From assembly GCA_929200335.1 (NCBI GenBank), contig CAKMZG010000026.1, positions 1,684 through 14,852 on the forward strand: a DNA stretch of 13,169 nucleotides. Reading direction: 5' to 3'. The notes under the pieces were generated by a model. It made no database searches. It was not told the origin of the DNA and was given only the letters and a program-made list of their open reading frames with translations. Numbering within the stretch: the first letter of the stretch is position 1; each line of letters opens with the position of its first letter. This DNA comes from an uncultured Alphaproteobacteria bacterium. Its GTDB lineage: Bacteria > Pseudomonadota > Alphaproteobacteria > Rhizobiales > Rhizobiaceae. The position numbers and the translations under genes are program-made. This document shows positions 1-6,614 of this stretch, in pieces.

Positions 1-75
1 CCCAATGTGATTAATATATATTATCCCGCCACGGTGCTTAAAGCTTATTCATTGACGGAATTTATGGCAAGTTAG
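1..75 (+). CDS. Possible C-terminal end of an unidentified gene entering from the left edge
   Basis: Frame 1 of the + strand is open from the first base to a TAG at 73-75, giving 24 codons; the other two + frames hit stops within the first dozen bases. The residues (ending SLTEFMAS) do not let me recognise a family. A random stretch this short stays open fairly often, so this is weak. In its favour, the stop would lie convergent to the end of upp, and an inverted repeat begins right at this stop codon, as also happens at the other convergent gene pair in the window. Confidence 0.2.
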   Translation, partial: PNVINIYYPATVLKAYSLTEFMAS

Positions 76-93
76 TCTTTAGTTGTGACTAAA
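72..93. repeat. Small inverted repeat between the left-edge frame and upp
   Basis: TTAGTC (72-77) is mirrored by GACTAA (87-92), and an alternative register pairs TTTAGT (78-83) with ACTAAA (88-93) around a TGTG loop. The two hairpins exclude each other. It lies 43 bases past the upp stop on the - strand. It is AT-rich and no T-tract follows on either strand, so a role as intrinsic terminator is only possible. Confidence 0.3.
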
Positions 94-135
94 TAATAGT
101 AAAATTACCTGAACCCCAATTTATTAGATTTCTAT

Positions 136-765
136 TTATTTAGTGCCATACATGCGATCTCCAGCATCGCCAAGGCCAGGCACAATATAGCCCTTCTCAT
201 TAAGTTTTTCATCAATAGCGGCGGTATAAATCGGAACATCTGGCAAGCGTTCTTGAAAGTTTTTAATACCCTCTGGCGCTGCAAGAAGGCATAAGAAACG
301 AATGTTTTTAGCGCCACTGTTTTGAAGTTTTTCAATGGCTGCAGTGGCTGAATTTGAAGTCGCTAACATTGGATCAACTGCAATTACAAGGCGATCCTGT
401 AAGTTCACAGGAGCCTTATAGTAATACTCTATGGCCTCTAACGTGTCATGATCGCGATAAAGCCCCACATGGGCAACGCGCGCGGAAGGTACTAAATCTA
501 ACATACCTTCTAATAGCCCATTGCCTGCGCGTAGAATGGATGCAAATACCAGCTTTTTACCTGCTAAAGTTGGGGCTTGCATTTCTTGCATAGGGGTATG
601 GATTGTTTTTGTTGTAAGCTTGATATCGCGCGTTACCTCATAGCAAAGAAGGTGTGATATTTCTCGTAATAATTGACGAAATACGGCAGTTGGTGTGTCC
701 ACATTACGCATAATTGTCAATTTGTGTTGAATTAGCGGGTGGTCAATTACATTTACATTATGCAT
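136..765 (-). CDS. upp: Uracil phosphoribosyltransferase
   Basis: Makes UMP from uracil and PRPP in the cytosol (pyrimidine salvage). The protein has 209 residues, the usual length for the family. The PRPP-binding loop is at residues 131-140 (DPMLATSNSA), and the C-terminal uracil-binding segment GYIVPGLGDAGDRMYGT (192-208) is intact; SILRAGNGLLEGM (76-88) is the other conserved block. The loop reads SN where GG or GN is usual, a mild departure. The ATG is preceded by AAGG with 7-nt spacing. It lies 26 nt behind add, so the two are probably one transcript, a pairing typical of alphaproteobacterial nucleoside-salvage operons. The family assignment is secure. Confidence 0.97.
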   Translation of the reverse strand: MHNVNVIDHPLIQHKLTIMRNVDTPTAVFRQLLREISHLLCYEVTRDIKLTTKTIHTPMQEMQAPTLAGKKLVFASILRAGNGLLEGMLDLVPSARVAHVGLYRDHDTLEAIEYYYKAPVNLQDRLVIAVDPMLATSNSATAAIEKLQNSGAKNIRFLCLLAAPEGIKNFQERLPDVPIYTAAIDEKLNEKGYIVPGLGDAGDRMYGTK

Positions 766-791
766 GGGTTAGCCTTACGTTTTTGGTATTT

Positions 792-1757
792 CTAAAGTTT
801 GAGTTTTTTAATCAATTTTGAGCGTGTATGCTCGTCTACAAATGCTGCTTCTATTGCAGTTTGAGTAATTAGCAATAGGTCATCTTCATTACAACCCAGC
901 TTATTAACAGCCACATCATATTCATTTGCTATTGTGGTTTCAAAAAATGGCGGATCATCAGAGTTTAGCGTAACGGGAATGCGTGCATCGATCAAGTTGC
1001 TGAGGGGGTGATTTTTAAAGTTATCAAAAACTTCCAGTGCTATATTCGAGCAAGGGCAGACTTCGAGTACAATGCCTTCACGGGCTAGGTCGCGCACTAA
1101 TTCGGGGGATTCAATAGCGCGTACTCCGTGGCCGATGCGGCTAACGCCGAAAAATTCAACTGTATCTGAAACGGTTTGCGCGCCTGTTAATTCACCCGCA
1201 TGGCAGGTTAATTCAAGGCCAGCTTCACGGGCAATCTCAAATGCTTCAGTAAAATCTCTCGTGTTGAAAACTCTTTCATCACCGGCCATGCCAAACCCTG
1301 TTACCATTGGGTGAGGATTATCTGCTGCAATTGTTGCCGCTTCAATCACAGCTTCAACTCCTAAATGACGTACGCCAGTTGCTATCATGCGGCCTTCAAT
1401 ACCATGATCTTTTTTGGCATCATTAATGCCTTGGGCAATACCATCAACCAAATCGTTATAGGCGATGCCTTGTTGGGCTGCATGATCTGATGAGATGAAA
1501 ACCTCGCCATAAATGCAGTTTTGTTCAGCCAATCTGGAAAAATGGTCATAGGCCAATAGGTGATAATCTAGCGGATCTCTAAAAACAGAAGATGCCATAT
1601 CATAGGCTTTGATAAAGGATGTAAAATCATGCCATTTGTAAATTTCACCATCTATGGCAGCACTAACGTCTGTATCGTATTTTTGTGCTAGACGCTTAAC
1701 CAGAGAAGGGTGAGCTGCTCCTTCAATATGACAATGTAATTCAGCTTTTAAGACCAT
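792..1757 (-). CDS. add: Adenosine deaminase (adenosine/adenine deaminase family)
   Basis: A zinc-dependent cytosolic hydrolase, expected to convert adenosine or deoxyadenosine to inosine or deoxyinosine. All family motifs are visible in 321 residues: metal ligands H8 and H10 in LHCHIEGA, the substrate-site GFGMAGDE (154-161), metal ligand H186 and catalytic E189 in CHAGE, H210 in RIGHG, and the D267-D268 pair in LNSDDPPFF. The ATG is preceded by AAGGA with 8-nt spacing. It is first of the add-upp pair and diverges from the pilin gene, so its promoter should lie in 1758-2002. Members of this family with an SDDP motif include adenine deaminases, so the preferred base or nucleoside is not certain, but the context with upp favours nucleoside salvage. 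Confidence 0.93.
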   Translation of the reverse strand: MVLKAELHCHIEGAAHPSLVKRLAQKYDTDVSAAIDGEIYKWHDFTSFIKAYDMASSVFRDPLDYHLLAYDHFSRLAEQNCIYGEVFISSDHAAQQGIAYNDLVDGIAQGINDAKKDHGIEGRMIATGVRHLGVEAVIEAATIAADNPHPMVTGFGMAGDERVFNTRDFTEAFEIAREAGLELTCHAGELTGAQTVSDTVEFFGVSRIGHGVRAIESPELVRDLAREGIVLEVCPCSNIALEVFDNFKNHPLSNLIDARIPVTLNSDDPPFFETTIANEYDVAVNKLGCNEDDLLLITQTAIEAAFVDEHTRSKLIKKLKL

Positions 1758-1855
1758 ATGTCATTTCCTTATTTTGGCAATATTTACATAGTTATCATGT
1801 TTTACGCTTTTTTTACCATAGATTTATTTATTCTTTTGATTGCTTATCACAGAGG

Positions 1856-1885
1856 CTTGGTTACCTTTTGGTAATCATGTTTTTT
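1856..1885 (+). other. Hairpin followed by a T-tract in the add/pilin intergenic region
   Basis: GGTTACC (1859-1865), a TTTT loop and GGTAATC (1870-1876) form a 7-bp stem with one G-T pair, extendable by T1858-A1877. A run of six T (1880-1885) follows. This looks like an intrinsic terminator read on the + strand, yet no + strand gene ends upstream of it within the window. It could be a leader attenuator, the end of a short RNA, or an operator palindrome. The function is unknown. Confidence 0.35.
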
Positions 1886-1936
1886 AATCTGTTTTCAATA
1901 AGGCAATGCTACTTTAATCGCAAATATATAGTCGAA

Positions 1937-1964
1937 TTGACTAAATTCTTGAATTTGCTTTGAT
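1937..1964 (+). promoter_or_regulatory. Possible sigma-70-type promoter for the pilin gene
   Basis: TTGACT (1937-1942, five of six matches to the -35 consensus) is separated by 16 bp from TTTGAT (1959-1964, four of six to the -10). It would start transcription near 1971, about 30 bases before the pilin ATG. The match is by eye and the region is AT-rich, so chance occurrence is likely enough to keep confidence low. Confidence 0.3.
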
Positions 1965-2002
1965 AGCGGTAGGGATGAACCTGAATTGAGTAGGATTATA
2001 TT

Positions 2003-2236
2003 ATGAAGACTTCTTTGAATATTCCCAAGGTTGGCGCTCGCATGACACGGGTTGTAACGCCTACTTTTGATCAAAGTAATATCCATGATTCATTAGATCA
2101 TAACCAATTCTCAAAAGCTAGCGTTAGCGTTATTGAATATGCCTTGCTTGCCGCATTGCTTTTGGTGCTAATTGTGGGTGTTATAGCTACCACAAGCGTT
2201 CAAATAGGCAGTCAAATCTTAGCCCTTTTAGCCTAA
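2003..2236 (+). CDS. Orphan Flp-family (type IVb) pilin-like protein
   Basis: A 77-residue protein with the layout of a class IVb prepilin: a polar leader of about 40 residues, then a hydrophobic helix beginning SVIEYALLAALLLVLIVGVI. The E45-Y46 pair matches the Flp +5/+6 positions, which places the processing site after S40, where Flp pilins normally have Gly. The predicted mature part is only 37 residues, with E45 its only charged residue. Start: ATG with AGGA 7 nt upstream; a second in-frame ATG (2042, residue 14) would shorten the leader. No tad/cpa assembly genes or prepilin peptidase occur in the window. It may be co-transcribed with the aminopeptidase downstream. It could also be a non-pilin single-pass membrane peptide. 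Confidence 0.72.
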   Translation: MKTSLNIPKVGARMTRVVTPTFDQSNIHDSLDHNQFSKASVSVIEYALLAALLLVLIVGVIATTSVQIGSQILALLA

Positions 2237-2305
2237 AATTTCAGCATTTGATTAAACTAACAAATGGGTGTAATTCTTATAAAAGAAACAACCTCATCCA
2301 TTTGC

Positions 2306-2310
2306 GGAGA
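2306..2310 (+). promoter_or_regulatory. Ribosome binding site favouring a TTG start for the aminopeptidase
   Basis: GGAGA ends 7 nt before the TTG at 2318-2320 (8 nt counting from the end of GGAG), whereas the in-frame ATG at 2264 has no purine-rich site upstream. This favours the later start, which removes 18 residues with no family resemblance. Confidence 0.5.
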
Positions 2311-2317
2311 AAATCAT

Positions 2318-3694
2318 TTGTCGTCTTCTATTATTTCCAGCAGTAGTAATGCTACGCCAATTCATTTGGTTAGCCCATCTCATCTTGATGCATTGAAGTT
2401 AGAGCTTGGTGGGCGCGTGTCTGCTTGGCTTGAGACTAAAAATTTTACCGCTAAAGGGAGGCAATGTGAGCTGATTTGTGATGCTGATGGTAAGTTGGAG
2501 CGGGTAATCTTTGGTTTAGGTAAAGATGAGTTAGAGCGTCTTCCTATGTTGCATGCTTCACTTGCACAACAATTGCCAGCAGGCGATTATCAGCTTGAGG
2601 GTGAAATATTAAACGCGAAGCTTGCCGCAATCGCTTGGGGTTTAGGGTCTTACCAATTTAACCGCTATAAGAAAATGCGAGATGATTTACCTAAGCTGGT
2701 ATTGCCAGAGGGCTTAGATATTGCTGAGATTGAGCGCGAGATCAAGGCAACTGCATTGGTTCGTGATTTGATCAATACCCCTACCAATGATATGGGGCCA
2801 GAACAATTAGAAGCGGCATTTATAGGCTTAGCAGAAGCTGGCGGTGCTGTGTATAATGTTATTAAGGGTGATGATTTATTATCTAAAAATTTTCCTATGA
2901 TCCACGCGGTTGGCCGCGCAAGCGCTGATGCACCTCGATTATTAGAATTAAATTGGGGCGATGAAAACCACCCTAAATTAACCCTTGTGGGTAAGGGCGT
3001 TTGTTTTGATACTGGGGGCTTGAACATCAAGACGGGTAATTTCATGACTTTGATGAAAAAAGATATGGGGGGGGCAGCTCATGTTATGGGCTTAGCACAA
3101 ATGATCATGGATGCTAAAATGCCGGTGTCCTTGCAGGTGCTTGTGCCAGCGGTTGAGAATGCCATTTCTAGCAATGCATTTCGCCCAGGAGATGTGCTGC
3201 AAAGCCGTAAAGGCATATCAGTAGAAATTAGTAATACCGATGCTGAGGGACGTCTGGTGCTAGGTGATGCGCTTGCCTATGGGGATGAGCGCAATCCTGA
3301 TATGATGATTGATTTCGCAACGCTAACTGGCGCTGCGCGGGTTGCGCTTGGACCTGATATTTCCCCCTTCTTTACCAATGATGAAACATTGGTAGCGGAT
3401 GTTATGGCTGCAAGCATGAGTGAGCATGATCCAATTTGGCAAATGCCGTTGTGGGCACCATATCATAAATATTTAAAATCTAAGGTGGCCGATATTAATC
3501 ATGCTGGGGCAACTGGATTTGCTGGCGCGGTAACAGCTGCGTTATTTTTAGATAAATTTGTGGAAAATGCTAACAGCTATATGCACCTTGATGTGTATGG
3601 TTGGCAGCCAGACAATAAGCCTTGGTGTTCTATTGGCGGTGAGGCTTTTGGTATTCGTGCCGTCTTTGCCATGTTGCAGCATCGTTACGGTTAG
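2318..3694 (+). CDS. M17 (leucyl aminopeptidase family) metallo-aminopeptidase
   Basis: A cytosolic aminopeptidase that removes N-terminal residues from peptides using two metal ions. Counted from the TTG start (458 residues), the whole M17 catalytic set is present: K226 and D231 in VGKGVCFDTGG, K238, D249 in KKDMGGAA, and D308, E310 and R312 in the signature NTDAEGRL. The N-terminal domain (about residues 1-140) is less conserved, as in the family. I prefer the TTG start because of the GGAG site; starting at the ATG at 2264 would give 476 residues. There is no signal peptide. The gene ends 8 nt before the NlpC/P60 gene, so the two are almost certainly co-transcribed; the pair could degrade peptides in sequence. 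An eight-G run (3067-3074) lies in the D249 motif. The exact residue preference is unknown. Confidence 0.93.
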   Translation: MSSSIISSSSNATPIHLVSPSHLDALKLELGGRVSAWLETKNFTAKGRQCELICDADGKLERVIFGLGKDELERLPMLHASLAQQLPAGDYQLEGEILNAKLAAIAWGLGSYQFNRYKKMRDDLPKLVLPEGLDIAEIEREIKATALVRDLINTPTNDMGPEQLEAAFIGLAEAGGAVYNVIKGDDLLSKNFPMIHAVGRASADAPRLLELNWGDENHPKLTLVGKGVCFDTGGLNIKTGNFMTLMKKDMGGAAHVMGLAQMIMDAKMPVSLQVLVPAVENAISSNAFRPGDVLQSRKGISVEISNTDAEGRLVLGDALAYGDERNPDMMIDFATLTGAARVALGPDISPFFTNDETLVADVMAASMSEHDPIWQMPLWAPYHKYLKSKVADINHAGATGFAGAVTAALFLDKFVENANSYMHLDVYGWQPDNKPWCSIGGEAFGIRAVFAMLQHRYG

Positions 3695-3702
3695 GCAAAA
3701 TC

Positions 3703-4551
3703 ATGTCGTCTCATTTTGATGTTAAATCTGATAGCCGTTTGAATATTTCATCTAATGTTGAGCGCTCAAAAAATATTGGGCGAGTGATCAGGCCTGTTAT
3801 CAATCTTTATAAGTCAGCAGAGGTCAAATCTGGAACCATAAGCCAAGCGCTTTATGGTGAAACTCTATTCCTTTTTGATAGCGATAATCATAAGGTGGGA
3901 TGGCAATTGGTACAGCGTCAATTTGATGGCTATGTGGGCTATGTTCAAAGTGCTGATTTTGAAGTTGTAGATGAGGTTATTGCCCCAACGCATCAAGTGG
4001 CGATAGCGCGAACGTTTTTATATCATAAGGTTGATTTAAAAACACCTGACCCCATTCCTTTATCCCTTGGTACAAAACTTTTCATTGAAAAATGGCAAGA
4101 GGTTCGTGGAACACAATATGGAATTTTGAGTGGTGGCGGAGCTGTGATTGCTACTCATATTGCCTCATTTGAGGAGAGTCCAAAAGACTATGTAGAAGTT
4201 GCTGAGGGTTTGATTGATACACCCTATCTGTGGGGGGGCAATTCTGCTTTTGGTATTGACTGTTCTGGCCTTGTGCAATTGGCAAAGCAAGTTTGTGGCG
4301 AGTGCGTTTTACGCGATAGTGATATGCAAGAGGCTACTTGTGGCGCGGTTGTGGACGCTCACTTTTCATATGAAAATTTACAACGAGGCGATTTAATTTT
4401 TTGGAAAGGCCATGTGGGCATTATGCAATCTCATAATATGCTTTTACATGCAAATGGCCACACCATGAGCGTGGCCATTGAACCTATCAAAGATGCAGTT
4501 GAGCGTATCAAATATTTATACGATGAGCCTACATCCATTCGCCATTTTTAA
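3703..4551 (+). CDS. SH3-domain NlpC/P60 (C40) cysteine peptidase, YkfC-like
   Basis: A 282-residue protein without signal peptide or membrane segment, so probably cytosolic. Residues about 28-155 resemble two bacterial SH3 modules; residues about 160-282 are the NlpC/P60 domain with C187 in GIDCSGL, H237 in GHVGIM and H249 in LLHANG. The family cleaves gamma-D-Glu-diamino acid bonds in murein peptides. After C187 comes R204-D205-S206; the spacing of D205-S206 from the Cys and the His-His spacing of 12 resemble Bacillus YkfC, which needs a free N-terminal L-Ala and acts in murein peptide recycling (comparison from memory). It follows the aminopeptidase by 8 nt as part of the same operon. The Yej transporter that may supply substrate lies beyond, on the other strand. 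The family is secure; the recycling role is inferred. Confidence 0.9.
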   Translation: MSSHFDVKSDSRLNISSNVERSKNIGRVIRPVINLYKSAEVKSGTISQALYGETLFLFDSDNHKVGWQLVQRQFDGYVGYVQSADFEVVDEVIAPTHQVAIARTFLYHKVDLKTPDPIPLSLGTKLFIEKWQEVRGTQYGILSGGGAVIATHIASFEESPKDYVEVAEGLIDTPYLWGGNSAFGIDCSGLVQLAKQVCGECVLRDSDMQEATCGAVVDAHFSYENLQRGDLIFWKGHVGIMQSHNMLLHANGHTMSVAIEPIKDAVERIKYLYDEPTSIRHF

Positions 4552-4571
4552 TACTCGCTTATAGGCTCAAT

Positions 4572-4620
4572 AAATTAGAGCATCAAGCTGAATTCACTTA
4601 GGTGCATGATGTTCTAGTTT
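4572..4620. terminator. Long-stem hairpin between convergent gene ends, probable bidirectional terminator
   Basis: AAATTAGAGCATCA (4572-4585) pairs with TGATGTTCTAGTTT (4607-4620) over 14 positions, including two G-T pairs, around a 21-nt loop that itself contains the palindrome TGAATTCA (4589-4596). The right arm includes the TAG stop of the acetoacetyl-CoA synthetase gene. The right arm ends in a TTTT run (4618-4621) and the left arm supplies a T-run in the other direction, so it could stop both the + strand group and the - strand operon. The stem is AT-rich, so efficiency is uncertain. Confidence 0.5.
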
Positions 4621-6590
4621 TGTAGCTCTTGGCGTAGGTTTTCAAAAATATCCAAGGCTTCTGGGTTTGCAAGAGCTTCTTTATTTTTTACACCACGGCC
4701 ATGAATGATTTCACGAACTGCAAGCTCTGTGATTTTCCCTGATTTTGTTCGCGGCAAATCTGCAACCTCTAGAATACGGGCTGGCACATGGCGAGGGCTG
4801 GCACCAGTTCTGATTTTTAATTTAATGGCTTTGATAAGATCGTCATCCAAAGTCACGCCATTGCCCAAGCGAACAAAAAGCACCACGCGTACATCATCAT
4901 CCCAATCTTGCCCGATGCAAAGGGCTTCAACAACCTCATCCATTTGCTCAACTTGATTATAAATTTCTGCGGTGCCAATGCGCACGCCTCCAGGGTTTAA
5001 TGTAGCATCGGATCGGCCATGAATTATCATGCCATTATGCTCTGTTATTTCGGCAAAATCACCATGGCACCAAATGTTATCAAAGCGATCAAAATAAGCG
5101 GAAAAATATTTATCATTTTTCGCATCATTCCAAAATCCAATAGGCATGGATGGAAAAGGTTTGGTGCAAACCAATTCGCCCTTCTCTGCGCGGATGGGAT
5201 TGCCATCATCATCCCAAACATCAACAGCCATGCCAAGGGCGGGGGCTTGAATTTCACCGCTGTAAACGGGTAAAATTGGAGCGCCTAAAACAAAACAAGA
5301 AATAATATCTGTACCACCAGAAATTGAGGCTAAATGCACATCGCTTTTTATGCCATCATAGACAAAATCAAAGCCCTCTGGTGAGAGTGGGGAACCTGTT
5401 GATGAAATGGTTCGAATACTCTCTAAACTGTGTGTTTTTATTGGGTTTAGCTCTGCTTTTCGCACACTATCGATGAATTTTGCAGAGGTACCAAAATAAG
5501 TGAAGCGCTCTTTTTCTGCATAGTCAAAAATTATGTTGCCATCGGGATAAAATGGTGAGCCATCATAGAGCATAATTGTAGCATTGCTGGCCAATGCCGA
5601 AGCAAGCCAATTCCACATCATCCAGCCAAGGGTAGTAAAATAAAAAACCCTGTCCCCATCTTTAATGTCTGCATGCAAACGATGCTCTTTCATATGCTGT
5701 AAAAGCGTACCGCCTGCTGAATGAACTATACATTTTGGCACGCCCGTTGTGCCTGATGAAAATGCAATATAAAGTGGGTGAGAAAAGGGCAAGCGTTTGA
5801 AAGAAATTTCACCGTCACTATAGGGTGCAATAGCAGCCTCTAAGCTCTGAGCATTAGGTAAGTTTTTAGCAAGGTTTTCTGCACCACCAAGATAGTCAAT
5901 GACTACATAATTTTTGACAGAGGGAAGCCCTTTAGCAATGGCAATGGTTTTGTCTGCCACGTCAATTTCTTTGCCATTATAGTAATATCCATCAACGGCA
6001 AAAAGCAAGCTGGGTTCAATTTGTCCAAAGCGATCAAGCACGCCTTTCTCACCAAAATCAGGAGAGCAGGAAGACCAAATAGCACCCAGAGATGTAGCTG
6101 CCAACATAGCGGCTATGGCCTCTGGAATATTCGGCAGCATACAAGCTATACGGTCGCCCTCTTTGATGCCAAGCGAAATTAAATGCTGTTGAATTTTTGA
6201 AGTGAGTGCATGAAGCTCGTTAAAACTCATGCCGCGCTTTACTTTGTCTTCACCCCAAAAAACAAAGGCTGGATCATCACTTTTTTTACGCAGTAAATTT
6301 TCGGCAAAATTTAATTTGCTATCAGGAAAAAACTGGGCGCTTGGGACGTCCTTATTATTGGGCATCAGATTATCATTAATTAACAGGCGTTCACCCTTAT
6401 CACCAATGACATTACAATAATCCCAAATGAGGCTCCAAAATGCAGGACGATCATTAATAGACCAATTATGTAAGTTGTCATAATCAGAAATTTCACGATC
6501 AGCTACACCGGATGCTGCTTTCATGAAGTCGGCTAAGTTGGTTTTTTCAATCCCTTCTTGAGAGGGTGTCCATAACAATTTATTGCCCAA
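4614..6590 (-). CDS. aacS: Acetoacetyl-CoA synthetase (acetoacetate-CoA ligase)
   Basis: Activates acetoacetate to acetoacetyl-CoA with ATP, allowing use of ketone bodies or of acetoacetate from polyhydroxybutyrate breakdown. The 658-residue length and the N-terminal block with FAENLL (95-100) are typical of this branch of acyl-CoA synthetases. Adenylation motifs are complete: SSGTTGVPK (278-286), TGSPLSPEG (398-406), HGD with D511, GRSDATLNPGGVRIG (525-539) and the catalytic K619 in RTKSGK. Start: TTG with AAGGAAG 6 nt upstream; no better in-frame ATG exists. It lies 24 nt behind yejF on the same strand, so it is probably the last gene of the peptide-transporter operon, an unexpected functional mix. 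Acetyl-CoA synthetase is less likely given the length and N-terminus. Confidence 0.93.
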   Translation of the reverse strand: MGNKLLWTPSQEGIEKTNLADFMKAASGVADREISDYDNLHNWSINDRPAFWSLIWDYCNVIGDKGERLLINDNLMPNNKDVPSAQFFPDSKLNFAENLLRKKSDDPAFVFWGEDKVKRGMSFNELHALTSKIQQHLISLGIKEGDRIACMLPNIPEAIAAMLAATSLGAIWSSCSPDFGEKGVLDRFGQIEPSLLFAVDGYYYNGKEIDVADKTIAIAKGLPSVKNYVVIDYLGGAENLAKNLPNAQSLEAAIAPYSDGEISFKRLPFSHPLYIAFSSGTTGVPKCIVHSAGGTLLQHMKEHRLHADIKDGDRVFYFTTLGWMMWNWLASALASNATIMLYDGSPFYPDGNIIFDYAEKERFTYFGTSAKFIDSVRKAELNPIKTHSLESIRTISSTGSPLSPEGFDFVYDGIKSDVHLASISGGTDIISCFVLGAPILPVYSGEIQAPALGMAVDVWDDDGNPIRAEKGELVCTKPFPSMPIGFWNDAKNDKYFSAYFDRFDNIWCHGDFAEITEHNGMIIHGRSDATLNPGGVRIGTAEIYNQVEQMDEVVEALCIGQDWDDDVRVVLFVRLGNGVTLDDDLIKAIKLKIRTGASPRHVPARILEVADLPRTKSGKITELAVREIIHGRGVKNKEALANPEALDIFENLRQELQN

Positions 6591-6614
6591 AATTAACTTC
6601 CTTACTTTTACTAA

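Noticed and set aside
132..335. 67-codon open frame on the - strand at the end of upp
   Set aside because: It overlaps the C-terminal coding part of upp in another frame and has no independent support.
2665..3045. 126-codon open frame on the - strand
   Set aside because: It is antisense to the well-supported M17 aminopeptidase and shows no family features.
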